Shown: positions 25,201-35,262, counted from the first letter of the stretch. The stretch: DNA of 64,000 nucleotides from Fistulifera solaris (GCA_030295235.1 AP026167.1:124001-188000), one strand, 5' to 3'. Notes: generated by a model not told the origin, from the sequence alone. Made by a program: numbers and translations.

Positions 25201-26176
25201 ACAGGAGTTCCCTCGGGAACGACGGGAGGTGTGAGCACAAGATCAATCGTATGCATGATCCCATTACTCGCCAAGATATCCAATTGGACCATTGCTGCAA
25301 CTCCATCAACTTGAACACTGCCATCTGACTGAGTAATATCCAAGCTAGGACCAAGTAATGTCGTAAGCGTGCTACCATCTTCCAGAAGAAACGATGGATA
25401 AACATTGATCACAAGATGATATTGCAGCACCAAGGCCAACTCGTCAGGGTTCTCGGTGAGTGCGGTAAGAGTTCCGGTGGGGACAGCAGCAAAGGCGTCA
25501 TTCGTTGGTGCAAACAATGTGCGATTCATCGTTATCATGTCGTCTTCAATACCCGCCACCACGATGAGATTGGCCAGCATTGTCAGGTCCTCCATAAGAT
25601 TCACAACATCGAGCAACGACTGCGTCATAAAAGTGGGCCAAAACAAATCACAAACCTTATGGATCACGCCATTGCTTGCCACAATATCCCTGTAGTGAAG
25701 AGGGTTGTTAGAGAAGGCATTTCCGTACACGTAGATGGCGCCATTCATCTTGGTGAAAGAGATTGTTTCTCCCAACATGGTTGTGGCATTGAAACCCTCG
25801 GCGAGAGCATCCGAATAAACATCATCCATAAAAACATGAAAAGACAGAATTCCATTCAAGTGAAGAACCCAGTTTTCAGTAAGTAGATAGGATGGTACGT
25901 TGGCATCCAAAGGAGCCGAACAAGGTCAATGGTTGCGAATCGTTTGAAAGCAGATCGACAAGACCCGCCGTATCCACTAGCGTTACCAGAGAAGTCAACC
26001 CTTCATCATCTTGGAGAACTTCGTAGATAGTGGAAGTATTCTGTGTTGTCTGTGCTTGCATTGTTTTACCCGGTACAGACGCCGTTTCCGAAGGCATCCA
26101 CAAAAGCATTCCAGTCATCTGTCGCCATTACCCGAAAGGGCAGGAGCAGGAGAGGAATCCAGGCAATCATCTTCAT
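19213..26176 (-). CDS. Fasciclin (FAS1) surface protein with long Pro/Thr/Ser repeats and C-terminal membrane helix
   Basis: The start at 26176 gives a signal peptide (MKMIAWIPLLLLPFRVMA). Two FAS1 domains follow in about the first 330 residues: TLFAPLDANVPSYLL...DIVASNGVIHKV and TLFAPTNDAFAAVP...DILASNGIMHTI. Next come three repeat zones (see the repeat entries), together about 1,900 residues, rich in Pro, Thr, Ser and Val and likely O-glycosylated. The C-terminus has a hydrophobic helix (TAILLGTTCEVMLVAALLCL) and a short tail, so a type I membrane protein on the cell surface is predicted. FAS1 domains mediate adhesion in many eukaryotes. The frame is broken by single-base changes near 26063, 25907 and 19408 and in several repeat units. 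In each case the same protein continues in another frame, which suggests sequence error in a hard-to-assemble repeat, not a pseudogene. Confidence 0.8.
19600..23150 (-). repeat. 28-residue KPSLAPF-type tandem repeats
   Basis: About 40 units of 84 bp encode variants of EKPSLAPFAEVDVTEAPS followed by a TPSVSHLVT-type segment. Unit variants recur in fixed order, giving a longer period (separate entry). The distal units near 19600-19850 are the most diverged. Confidence 0.9.
19850..22990 (-). repeat. Higher-order repeat of about 588 bp (7 x 84 bp)
   Basis: A marker string ATGAGACACGGATGGCGCTG recurs at 20421, 21006, 21595, 22184 and 22772, spacings of 585-589 bp, close to 7 x 84. Copies are almost identical with occasional one-base differences, so the block grew recently by unequal exchange or replication slippage of a seven-unit segment. 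588 bp is 196 codons, so whole steps keep frame. Confidence 0.9.
23160..24830 (-). repeat. 28-residue PPFEPGG-type tandem repeats
   Basis: About 20 units encode variants of PPFEPGGVPSQQPVTVPHAV followed by PTKAPVVI. The period is again 84 bp, the same as the neighbouring KPSLAPF array although the sequences differ. Some units carry a shortened form (QAPFDVPQQPV). Confidence 0.88.
24830..25200 (-). repeat. PEGTPTKAPY/PPVGPE-type repeats
   Basis: A few diverged units of the form VPEGIPTKAPYEKPPYAIPP then VGPETIPTGRPSNMPP link the second FAS1 domain to the long arrays. Several one-base differences scramble the frame here. Confidence 0.75.
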
Positions 26177-27170
26177 GAAAGAAGGACCCCAGACAGAGAG
26201 AAACTATAGTTGTAATGAAGCGCTTTTCTTTTCTCAAAATCTAATGCGTTTCTTGTGTCAATTTGTGTGAAAATCCTTCTCGTCATGAGAACATCCCTAA
26301 GGCGTGATCTCTTCTCCGAGCGATGCATCTTATGACATGTATCACTCCCCGTGATGTTTCAAGTCGATTCATGTTGCACGTTATCTGATTCCATTCGTGA
26401 AAGCCTAAGTAGATTGGGTATTTGTTATAACTAGGTGAAGTGCCTTCCGCAGCTAGACATAATTTATCTACCGATCACGACTAAAGAATTATGAAAAAGT
26501 CTCGGCATGGACGAATCTCAATGCGTCTTATCTACTGTTTTTCGAAGCACTTCTTTTCTGTATTCGATGTCGCGTATCATAATTGTTTTGCGTTTTCATT
26601 CAATCCGCACCATTGCACGAATCGATACAGTGAAGAACACCATGATTTTATCTTTCCTATGGCAAATTTCGGAGCACGAGCGCAAATTTATCAAAGGGCT
26701 TTAATAACTAATAACATTACATTTCAGAAAAGCGAGTTCGCAGGGACGAAGTTAAAAAATCTCCCAACACATTTGATTCATAGTAGTTGGACAATTGCTT
26801 TTGTTACCAGATAATTAATAATTATATTACCAGTACTACAAACCATTTAGAGAGGCAATAAATTCAAAATGTACTTAAAACTTGAACACTAATATATGCC
26901 CCATGTGTTGTCCACGACTCAGTGCTAGTATTTTTATAGTGCAAATGTCTCCGAAAATCGGGAGACGAAGTCTTCCAAACGGAGACGAAATCTCCGGTAC
27001 GGTACCGGTACCTAGTATGGAGACGAAATTCGTGAGTTACTATGGTGACCCCTTGTTGATCGAATTTAACATTTAACTGAGCTACCAGGTACCCTGGTAA
27101 GGTTCTCTCCTTGCAGTGTCTTAGGGTCTAGGGTCTAGGATCTAGGACTCTGCCAATAACAGTTTACAAA
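26177..27170. other. Intergenic stretch, fasciclin upstream region
   Basis: No gene was recognised. It contains GGTACCGGTACC-type palindromes near 26999-27012 and 27087 and a short GGTCTAG-type minisatellite at about 27123-27147, just outside the transposon. Confidence 0.45.
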
Positions 27171-27210
27171 CTCCGGTCAACGGTAAATTTGGCCGCGATA
27201 CGTCCGTGTA
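27171..27210 (+). repeat. Left terminal inverted repeat of the mariner-like element
   Basis: It matches the reverse complement of 28662-28701; shared blocks include CTCCGGTCAACG, GCCGC and CCGTGTA. Confidence 0.75.
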
Positions 27211-27357
27211 AAACTACTTGTACTTTAAAGCGGATAGTTTAATAATACCTCGATTCGAGCTTCCGATCGCCAAGCACCTCCTTCACGTTAAAACCTCAGC
27301 GATTGTCGTTGTTTTCGCATCATTTTTGTTGTCGTCGTCACATGTCTTGTCAACAAA

Positions 27358-28593
27358 ATGAACAACAATCACTTTTCTAAAGGGACTCTTGTCTCAGTAG
27401 GGTCATCTACATGCCATGGTAGAGAGATTACGGGTATTGTACGAAAGAAGAACCAAAACCAGGCCAATTCCGATGGAGAATCCGATGTTCCGACCCAAGA
27501 ATCAAGCAACACAATCCGTTCAGGAGACATTGCTTATGATGTCTGGTACATAATTGATAAGCAACTGTCTGTAGATGTAATAGAAGGTCGATGGGAATAG
27601 CATCTACTGCTTTTGAACCGGTCAGGAATGACATGACAAAAGGAGGAAAAGCGCATTTGGTGAATTTCACGCGTGGTGGACGGATGGTTAAAGCGACGAA
27701 AGATTCCTACAAGCGAGTTTACAAGGAGAACGGACAATATCATTACAAAAACATAAGTGAAAATTGATTGAAAAAGGGAGAATTCTATTTTAAATCATTG
27801 GAGGTTACTGGATAAAATGCGGGGTCGAACGCTGATCCAAAATTTGATTTGCTGACGCAATACAAGAACACGGAAATACCTCGACTGGAATCAATTTACC
27901 AAGAGATAGGAACAAGAACAGGGAAGCGGGTTGTAGTTCGCTATCAAAAGGACAATGCTGGACCGCACCAGGACAAAAGACTTGTCAGGTTTCTGCATGA
28001 GCAATTCGAAGCACGTGGCTGGATACTAGCATTTCAGCCGTCAAACTCACCAATCTGCAACACAAACGACAACTGTTTCTTTCCCGCCCTTTCAAAGAGA
28101 ATTTCAGCATGGCAAGGCGCAAGCAAAGGAAGCCGGGTATTTGAGCCTGATGAACTGTGGGCCGCGGTTGAAAAATGCTGGAGAGAATTTCCAATGGATA
28201 CTTTGGCGCAGTCGTACGTTCGACATGGGCAGGTTGTCTCAGCAATTGCGTCATGCGGTGGCGGTGATGATTTTGTCAAACAACAACCCAAAGGACTCCA
28301 TTTCAATGTTCGGAACTGTTGTGTAACTGTGTGTGATAATAATGGACATCCAACCGGAGTGGAGGTGATTGAGTGCATCGAGCCAGATGATGAACGTGAC
28401 CAAGAAAAAAAAACTTTTGCATGACAAACCTACCTTCAAGTCCTTGCTACGTCAAACAGTTTTGCAAATGACTGAAGCGGAGATCAAAACATTGTTTCAC
28501 AATCTTCCTGTCTCCAACGTGATGTTTGACAAAGTTGTCGATGCGTTTCTTGCATTTGAAGGTGCGCTCGACGAAGCACCATCGTCACCGTAA
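27358..28593 (+). pseudogene. Mariner-like transposase, degenerate
   Basis: Pieces in order: MNNNHFSKGTLVSVG (27358-27600), a block with DSYKRVYKENGQYHY (about 27650-27770), the catalytic part from 27849 (IPRLESIYQEIG, YQKDNAGPHQDKRLVRFL, QPSNSPICNTNDNCFFPALS), and an end piece to 28593. The second and third catalytic Asp lie in QKDNAGPH and NTNDNCFF, about 38 residues apart, resembling plant-type mariner (DD39D) transposases. At least two stops or shifts break the frame (near 27600 and 27768) and another shift lies near 28424. Even with sequence error allowed, the first Asp region is poorly preserved. Confidence 0.75.
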
Positions 28594-28661
28594 CGTCGTA
28601 AAAACTAAAATAAACCGACGTCAGTAAGTTTTACTATATAATTTATAGTACTATGTCACTC

Positions 28662-28701
28662 TACACGGGGGTACTGCGGCAAACTTTATCGTTGACCGGA
28701 G
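28662..28701 (-). repeat. Right terminal inverted repeat of the mariner-like element
   Basis: Reverse complement begins CTCCGGTCAACGATAAAG and pairs with 27171-27210. It is followed directly by TA. Confidence 0.75.
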
Positions 28702-29179
28702 TAGTATCCGTAGTAAATAGTAAATCAACTTACCCCGAAGTGAAAGAGTGAAAGACGGCAAACGCGAACGACAAACGAAAAACGACAATAAATTTTTGCT
28801 TTTTGCGTTCCGAGTTCCGACTGGTAAGGCGTAAGGCCTAATAAGGTGTATCGAATATCAAATCATGAGGAGTGAGTCATCGGTCATCGTGAGGAACCGG
28901 AAGAAAGAGTCGGTCATTTTATCATTACATACTTTGTATGGTGTCAGTACTGGACGGAGCTTCCTTCGCGAGTTTTTGCTTTTTGCGTTCCGACCTTCCA
29001 GCTTCCAGCCTCCTTTTCCCTTCGAAAACCAGTCCACGGAGCTACCAGGTACGGTACCGGTACAGGGACGTAGTAAATACGTACAAGTAGTAAGATGAAA
29101 ACCTCATCACTCATCATTCATCACACAAAACCAAACCCATTACAAGATAAACAACGGACACATCAATCAATTTCGCAAC
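28702..29179. other. Intergenic, upstream region of member D
   Basis: Contains a repeated TTTTTGCTTTTTGCGTTCCGA string (about 28794 and 28974) and a GGTACGGTACCGGTAC palindrome near 29048. No gene was seen. Confidence 0.45.
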
Positions 29180-30391
29180 ATGAGGCCACTGCAAATAGCC
29201 ACATCAAATGTAATCTTTATTCTTTTCTTCGTTTTACAAGCGGCTGTCGCACCCGCCCCTCCCGAGTTGACGGTAAGTCTTCTGCGCCGCTGCTTGTCGC
29301 TCGTTCTTCACCTCGGCCCATTTCTCAAGCTTATTGCAATCCTTTAGATTGGAAATATCAACATGGCAAATACATTATTTAATGTGGGGCAAGGACTTAC
29401 GGATGAAAGTGCCGCTTACAACCACATCCAAATTAATGACACTCCAGGAACCTCGGTCGGTCTCTCCAACAATCCAGTAGGCTCACCAGGGACGACGTTC
29501 TACAGCTTTACCGTCATGGCTCCTGGCTGTGGGGAAATCGGCAACGCCGCCGTTTCGATCAAAACCTCGTACGATTCCGATGGACATTTGACAGGGGCCA
29601 ATACTGTCGACCTCGAATTAGCCGTCGGTGTTTGGGGTGGAACCCACTACGATATTCTCTCGGACCAAACAAAATTTGGCGTTTGCATTCAAGCCGATAT
29701 TCTCGTTATTGATGGAGGCAACAATCCACAAGTTCTCGCAAGCAAACAGTTTGATTTCGTCATCACACCACTTCTGAACGACTTCTCGGTCAACCCCGTC
29801 AATCTGGACACGAACGCAATCTCGAAAGTGACTACCGACACTTTGGTATCTGGTACCACCGTGACACCTTATTGGGCAGCGAGCACTCCACTGGCACCCG
29901 GCGAAGCAGTTTGGTTCTACCTTACCATCGATACGGCACCTTATGTATTTACTAGCTTTCAAGAAGTACAGATGACGGTGGGAGGGGGCGCACCTGTTAG
30001 TTTGGTGACGGGAGGTGCCATCGTAGACGGTGTATTGACAAGCTTTGAATTAGCCAACGGTGGTACCACAATGCATTTCTACCATGTTCTTTTACGATCT
30101 AAATTCGCAACCGAAGCTCAGCAGATTGCTCTTACGGGTCGGGCCAACGTTGTGTATTCAACAGGTCGTCGGTTAGACGACGAAACAGCGGAGAACAACT
30201 TTGACGTAAGCGAGTATGAACGTTCGACTACAGAAACGTTGCATTCCGAAAATAAAGAAGCCGACTTTACAGTCCGAGCAGTAATGCAGGCTTACGACGG
30301 AAATGAAGATGATAGCGGAAGTTCGAAGATTGAAATATTATCATTGATGATCGGTGGAGCCGGGTTAGCTAGTGCATCTATTCTTTTCTGA
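29180..30391 (+). CDS. Secreted RRL/GPI-like family protein, member D
   Basis: The frame is intact, 378 residues. Exon 1 (29180-29272, 31 codons) encodes MRPLQIATSNVIFILFFVLQ and a small-residue cleavage region. A 75 bp phase-0 intron (29273-29347, GTAAGT...TTTAG) lies at the family position, between PELT and IGNI. Exon 2 (29348-30391) has the cysteine blocks APGC and FGVCIQAD, the site TGRRLDDE, and a hydrophobic end SLMIGGAGLASASILF after a DDSGSSK stretch. It is clearly diverged from C, E and A but keeps every family landmark, which argues for selection on the whole plan. Secreted and GPI-anchored by inference. Confidence 0.87.
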
Positions 30392-31379
30392 AAGCGCAAA
30401 TTCATTTTTTTCGGGTGGCACATGCAACGGAATAGCTAAACTTGCAAATGGCAATTATTATAATTCATAAGAACTGATATTCATATTAAATGTTCTGATC
30501 CTATTGAACGCTGTGTCCATCTCTTTCAAAGTACCTGCCTTCATTCTTATTAGGGCAGCTCATCTATCTAAAATGAGTGTTAATGAGCCTTTCAGTCTGT
30601 CTAGTTGCAATTGGTCAAACTGCAGGTACCTTTAGCTCTTGACTCTAGGGACTTTCATTCCTCACTCCCGACTCCCGACCCCCGAAAAGATAAAACTCCA
30701 AATTTCTAAGCTAAATGTGCCATGTGACTATATCGCACTGTGAACGCTTGAGAAGCTTACTGTGTCGACTAGATTATACAAAGGAACATGACAAATGACT
30801 AATTTGATGACCTTAGTTTTTATTTCCTGCCTCCTCCTCCTACCCCTTGTTCCCGCCCCCGATCCCCGACTACGAAATTATAAAGCTTTTGGTAATCTTC
30901 ACCCTTTACCTTCCACTACAAAGTAAAGGCGCTCCACCATCCTCACCTCCTGAATAAAAAACATTTTGTATCCCGTATTCATTAGTCTAATCACTCTAGT
31001 GCTAGTGTCGATAGACGATAGCAAACGAAAGAAAACTCAAGGTTCTTCAGTGCAAGTCATAATAAGAGGTAATCGTCAAATGGAATATAGTGGTACTCTT
31101 TTTTTATACTATAGTGCTGAAATCATGAATCATGACTGTAAAAATAATAGGACCCCTCAATGACAGGCTTGTGTACTTTTTGAGTGCATACGGAATACGA
31201 ACAGCTTCGTTCCCGAGCGAATGCGAAAGACAAGGTGAAACAGGATGACTTGAGCTCTTCTCGTTTTGTCGATTGCAGATTCAGGTCGAGCATTTCTCGT
31301 CTCACAAAATCCAAACTCGATCAAGCGAAAAGCATTTCAACAGTTCAACAGCAGCATAGCTACAACACAAACACCAAAT
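30392..31379. other. Intergenic stretch, no gene seen
   Basis: Contains pyrimidine-rich CTCCCGACTCCCGAC-type strings near 30665 and 30840. From about 31300 it matches the flank of member C. Confidence 0.45.
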
Positions 31380-32583
31380 ATGAAATTTCTCCTCTCTACA
31401 TTCGCGCTTCTCGGTTTCACCAACCAGGCATATGCGCAGCTACCTCCCACCCTCACGGTATGTTTATCAGATAGATCTGCTTTGCTTTTCTGAGACGCAT
31501 TGTCGCAATGATTTTCACCAGAGCAAAGTCAATTCAATTTACTCTGTGTTTGAAACCTTCACTGACCCACTCAATCCTTCTCCTTGCTTGCAGATCGGAG
31601 ACGTTAGTGATTCAAAAACAGAGTTCAACGTCGGGGAAGGCAACACGGACGAAACCACAAGCTTGAACCACATCCAGATCGCAGCCACTGCCGGTACCGA
31701 CGTTGAAATTTCAAACAACCCGGGACCCAACCCGCCGGCCGGTACGAAATACTACGAGTTCACCATTCTTGCTCCAGGATGCCTTGCTGCCGGAGACGGA
31801 GCCGTAACTGTCAAAACATCTTACGACCAAGACGGCCACTTGACGGCTCTCAATACAGTCGACATGGAACTCGCCGTGGCACCGTGGGGTACATCGGTTC
31901 ACGCCGTGGAGGGCAAGTTCGGCGTGTGCATTCAAGCCGATATTATAATGATCAACGCAGCCCTAGAAGCGGTGGTTCTCGAACGCAAGCACTTCGATTT
32001 CCGCGTGACACCCATCCTTTCGACCTTCACTGTCACTTCAGATATCGAGAATAACACAGTTGATGTTGGCGGCTCAACGACCGAGCAATCCGGTACAACG
32101 GTCACGGGGGCCTGGGAAGGCACCAACCCTCTACCTCCCGGAGAGCCCATCTGGTTCAGTCTCGCCGTCGATGATCAGGATTACAACTTTGTCGAATTCG
32201 AAACGGTCACCATGAAGATCGGCGCGGCACCGGCTACTAATCTCATCACCGCCACAGTTCCCGTTGATTCTGCCTTGACCAGCTTTGAGTTGGGAGCCAC
32301 CCCCAAGACGATCAATTTCTACCATATTCTTCCCCGATCAGCCTTTGGAGCCACTTCGCAAACTCTCACCATGACGGGTAAGGCCCTTGTCGACTACGTC
32401 GGACCTATTCGTCGTCTGCGGGGAACTGAAGACCGCGAGCTTGCCACAGAGCCTGTAACGACCGACTTTTCGATGGAAGCCATGATGTTGGCCGATGAAG
32501 GCGGTGACAGCGGCAGTTTCAAGATTGAGATTGTGTCGCTCGTGATCGGCGGCGTTGGTGTCATCGGTGCGGCGGTGCTTTAG
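31380..32583 (+). CDS. Secreted RRL/GPI-like family protein, member E (near-identical to C)
   Basis: Exons 31380-31457 and 31594-32583 with a 136 bp intron copy member C exactly in structure. In the protein only one difference was found, Asn34 in C to Lys34 here, and the stop is TAG in place of TAA. The intron sequences appear identical. Flanks diverge just outside (upstream of about 31300 and right after the stop), so this is a true second locus and not the same one read twice. A recent duplication or gene conversion is inferred. Targeting features and function are as for C. Confidence 0.88.
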
Positions 32584-32814
32584 AAACCCACAACATTTTG
32601 CCGAGAACAAGATGATTTTAGTAGAAAGAGCAGAACATTCATAATCCATCCACCCTGGCAACCATCCATAGTAACAACGCTAAAGCCACCAGTTTCATAA
32701 CTTCCTTCATTGTCCGTTTGTTCACTGATTATCCGTCATATTTTTTCCACTTATTGGATAAGGTACCATTTCTTTTCAACTACCAGGTTCCCCGAAAGCA
32801 AGTGCCCTTTTGTT

Positions 32815-32939
32815 TCATTCTCACCATGACGGGTAAGGCCCTTGTTGACTACGTCGGACCTGTTCGTCGTCTGCGCGGTGCTGAAGACCGCGAGCTCGCC
32901 ACGGAGCCTTTAGCGACCGACTTTTCGATAAAGCCTTGA
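32815..32939 (+). pseudogene. Fragment F of the secreted family
   Basis: This 125 bp piece matches the segment of C and E around LTMTGKALVDYVGP and the RRLRG site but ends IKP and stop. It differs from C at about nine bases, so it is an older fragment than the C/E pair. It lies 230 bp after E, as if left from a tandem copy. Confidence 0.8.
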
Positions 32940-33036
32940 CATGCGTTTGCGCCAGGTTTCCTTTTTTAAAGAGTTTTTCATTTTAAAAAGGATCGAACAG
33001 AATACGAAGAGATTTGACAATACGCTATCTCTCTTT

Positions 33037-33489
33037 TCACTCGGTCTCATGTTGCTTTTTGTGTCGTAATTCCAGCCAATTCTTTTCTATTTCAGCTGCT
33101 TCCAACCGAGCCTTTTTCGTCAATTCTTGTGCCTGTATGACTTGCAGCTCTTCCTCGGCCTCGATCGTTTCTTGATCCATCAACAAGAGGGACAAACGCA
33201 AGGTACGGATCAAACCCAATAGATGAGATGCGGCGACGCAAATGTTTTCGGTCGCCGCACGACACTGGACTTGACTCTGTGCGATATTGGCCGCCAAAGG
33301 AGGCGGAGGAGGATCTTGTAGAGACGTCATGTGACCACCGCCCGCACGGGGATCATGCTGCTGCGTCGAAGGTGCTGCAGCGGCGGCCTTGAGCAAATTA
33401 AGATACTGATTCGATAGTCGGTTGCAGGTAGCGTTCAGTGACTGTTCCCATTCTTCCGCCGGGGTAGCGTCTTTCTCGATGCGTTCCAT
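33037..33489 (-). CDS. Med22-like Mediator subunit
   Basis: The frame is intact, 150 residues. The pattern fits Mediator subunit 22 (Surf5 family), a small helical part of the Mediator head that links transcription factors to RNA polymerase II: an N-terminal helix (LSNQYLNLLKAAAAAP), a loop, a second helix (QVQCRAATENICVAASHLLG LIRTLRL in two parts) and a long C-terminal charged coiled coil. Length matches the family. It has a Pro-rich insert (DPPPPPLAA) and no paralogue here. It is transcribed away from the rhomboid gene. Assignment rests on recognition of the helix pattern only. Confidence 0.5.
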   Translation of the reverse strand: MERIEKDATPAEEWEQSLNATCNRLSNQYLNLLKAAAAAPSTQQHDPRAGGGHMTSLQDPPPPPLAANIAQSQVQCRAATENICVAASHLLGLIRTLRLSLLLMDQETIEAEEELQVIQAQELTKKARLEAAEIEKNWLELRHKKQHETE

Positions 33490-33787
33490 ACTTATGAGGA
33501 CTAAGAGTAATGTTAAGAAGCAAAGGGAAATTCAATTAATTGTGTTGTAATAGGGAAAGGAACAACAATAATAAACAGCAATGAGAGCACTAAACAATAA
33601 AGCAATACTGGTAAGTGGTAAACGGGCAAAGCTAGGCCGCTACGCAAGCAAAGGAGTTGTGTATCAACAATCAACGCACTCATCGATCGCATCGCCACAC
33701 AGACGGATGGCGCACAACAACAAAAATAACATCCACTTCGCTCTCCATTCCATTTGGTAAGGTCATCGCAAAAATAAGAAGAAAAAT
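33490..33787. promoter_or_regulatory. Divergent promoter region, Med22-like and rhomboid genes
   Basis: The 298 bp between two start codons on opposite strands must hold both promoters. No single motif stands out. Confidence 0.4.
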
Positions 33788-34663
33788 ATGAGGTCAATAC
33801 GCACGTTATGGCTACTGACAATACTTCTGTTGGGTAAGAGTATAGTGCGGGCGAAACTAGAGCCACGCCGCAGCAGCGATCCCGATTTGATCGAACTAAA
33901 TCGCCATTACAAGGGATACATAATACATGATGGTGACGATGATTTTCAATGGCGGCAGGAACAGCAGCGGTACTTCTCTGACGCAGGACGGCATTCACAG
34001 CCTGTAACCCACTACGTTCGTCAATTATACGCACAGAGTCCGTCCATTTGCCTTACCTTTATGCTCTCGATCGCTGTCTTTGTGGCGTGGCAGATTCCGA
34101 GCGCTCAACCGTTTTTGCAACGACACTTCTTTTGTAGTATTTTCAATATTGAACAAAGACGCTATCATACACTCCTTCTAGCGAGTGTTTCTCATAAGGG
34201 ATTTTATCATCTGCTGGTCAACTGCATGTCCTTGTTGTCGGTCGGTCCTTCGGTGCGGCAAGCCTTGGCGCCGAATCCTGTTTGGCCTCTACTACTGGGA
34301 GCTAGCTTGTCGGGATCGGGGATGTTCTTGATTATGAATCATGTAACGCAAAGTTTCAGTGGCGGTTTGGGTTTATCAGACGTGACTTGTGCACTAATCG
34401 CATTTTGGGCTCGTCTGTATCCAGAACGAACGTTGCAATTCCGTCTAGGGCCCATTCCTGTCACCATGATGGCCAAGAAGGCCGTATATGCTTTGGTGGC
34501 ATGGAGCTTGGCTGCGACGCTCTATCCAGTAATTTCTTTGGGCGATTCGGTAGGACATTCGGCGCATTTGGGTGGGCTATTATTTGGCTACTTTTATTAC
34601 GATTGGTTCTCTCAGCAGTGCAAGAGGCGACATAAGTGGAAGCTTTCGTTCGAATTTCCTTAG
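33788..34663 (+). CDS. Rhomboid-family intramembrane protease
   Basis: The frame is intact, 291 residues. It starts with a hydrophobic signal or anchor (MRSIRTLWLLTILLLG). After a polar stretch come about six membrane helices with the rhomboid landmarks: HKGFYHLLVNCMSL (His and Asn of helix 2), GLSDVTCALIA (the catalytic Ser, where GLSD replaces the common GASG) and GHSAHLGGLLFG (catalytic His). Both catalytic residues are present, so an active protease is likely, though GLSD is a divergent form of the motif. Membrane location could be secretory or plastid; the N-terminus fits an ER signal and no plastid motif was seen. Confidence 0.85.
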   Translation: MRSIRTLWLLTILLLGKSIVRAKLEPRRSSDPDLIELNRHYKGYIIHDGDDDFQWRQEQQRYFSDAGRHSQPVTHYVRQLYAQSPSICLTFMLSIAVFVAWQIPSAQPFLQRHFFCSIFNIEQRRYHTLLLASVSHKGFYHLLVNCMSLLSVGPSVRQALAPNPVWPLLLGASLSGSGMFLIMNHVTQSFSGGLGLSDVTCALIAFWARLYPERTLQFRLGPIPVTMMAKKAVYALVAWSLAATLYPVISLGDSVGHSAHLGGLLFGYFYYDWFSQQCKRRHKWKLSFEFP

Positions 34664-35230
34664 TGAAAGTGGATCCTCTTGCCTCATTGAATAATGAACC
34701 TGATCAAAGGTGGAGTGCAACTCCTACTTTGTTGTCGATCGGCATAGCTAACTTAAGCCGTTGTCGTCGTCAATCGAGGAGAGACACGACCCTTTCATGC
34801 CACTTTTTGAACAACGTACCGGTAGATGTTGTTGCATTCGGAGCACACTTAACGCTTAAGTAATTTTGTTATTTTATAGTCCATCGAAAAGAAATATTTC
34901 CGTTGAACTGTAAATCCACGCCTTGAATCGCTCGCCGTGTTCACCTAGTATTTTACCAACCACAACCACACTTACCAACGTTAAGAGATGTGTCTATCCA
35001 ACGTAAAGAGATGTGTCTATCAAGCTACATTTTTACGAGCCTTTTTCTTGCGTTCACCAGCCTCAAGCCCTATTCATGCTCTGGGCTCCCTCCACACGAT
35101 CTTCATTCACGTTTCTGAACCGGTACTCCTAGATAAAAGGATAATTCTTTTTCTTGTTTCAGGCATAGGTTACATCTCAGTGCCAATTGCCAAGTCTTAC
35201 GAAGTCCGTTTGTCAAGAGGGTCAGTGTCA
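34664..35230. other. Intergenic stretch, no gene seen
   Basis: Short direct repeat AAGAGATGTGTCTATC occurs twice (about 34983 and 35005). Nothing else was recognised. Confidence 0.4.
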
Positions 35231-35262
35231 AGAGTCATGAGTCAAGAGGAGTCACGAGTCAC
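35231..35262 (+). promoter_or_regulatory. Cluster of GAGTCA (bZIP/AP-1-like) sites
   Basis: Four GAGTCA cores lie within about 32 bp, including one perfect palindromic TGAGTCA at 35238. They lie about 200 bp upstream of the next gene's start. Binding is inferred from the known AP-1/Gcn4 core only. Confidence 0.35.

Larger units (their letters stand above)
27171..28701 (+). mobile_element. Tc1/mariner-like DNA transposon, decayed, with terminal inverted repeats
   Basis: The 1.53 kb element is bounded by inverted repeats of about 40 bp with roughly 80% identity, both starting CTCCGGTCAACG. The base pair next to the right end is TA (28702-28703); the left flank reads AA, so the expected TA target duplication is kept on one side only. 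It encloses a transposase reading frame. The family call rests on the transposase motifs and TA target. Divergence between the repeats and interruptions of the coding frame point to an old, inactive copy. Confidence 0.75.
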
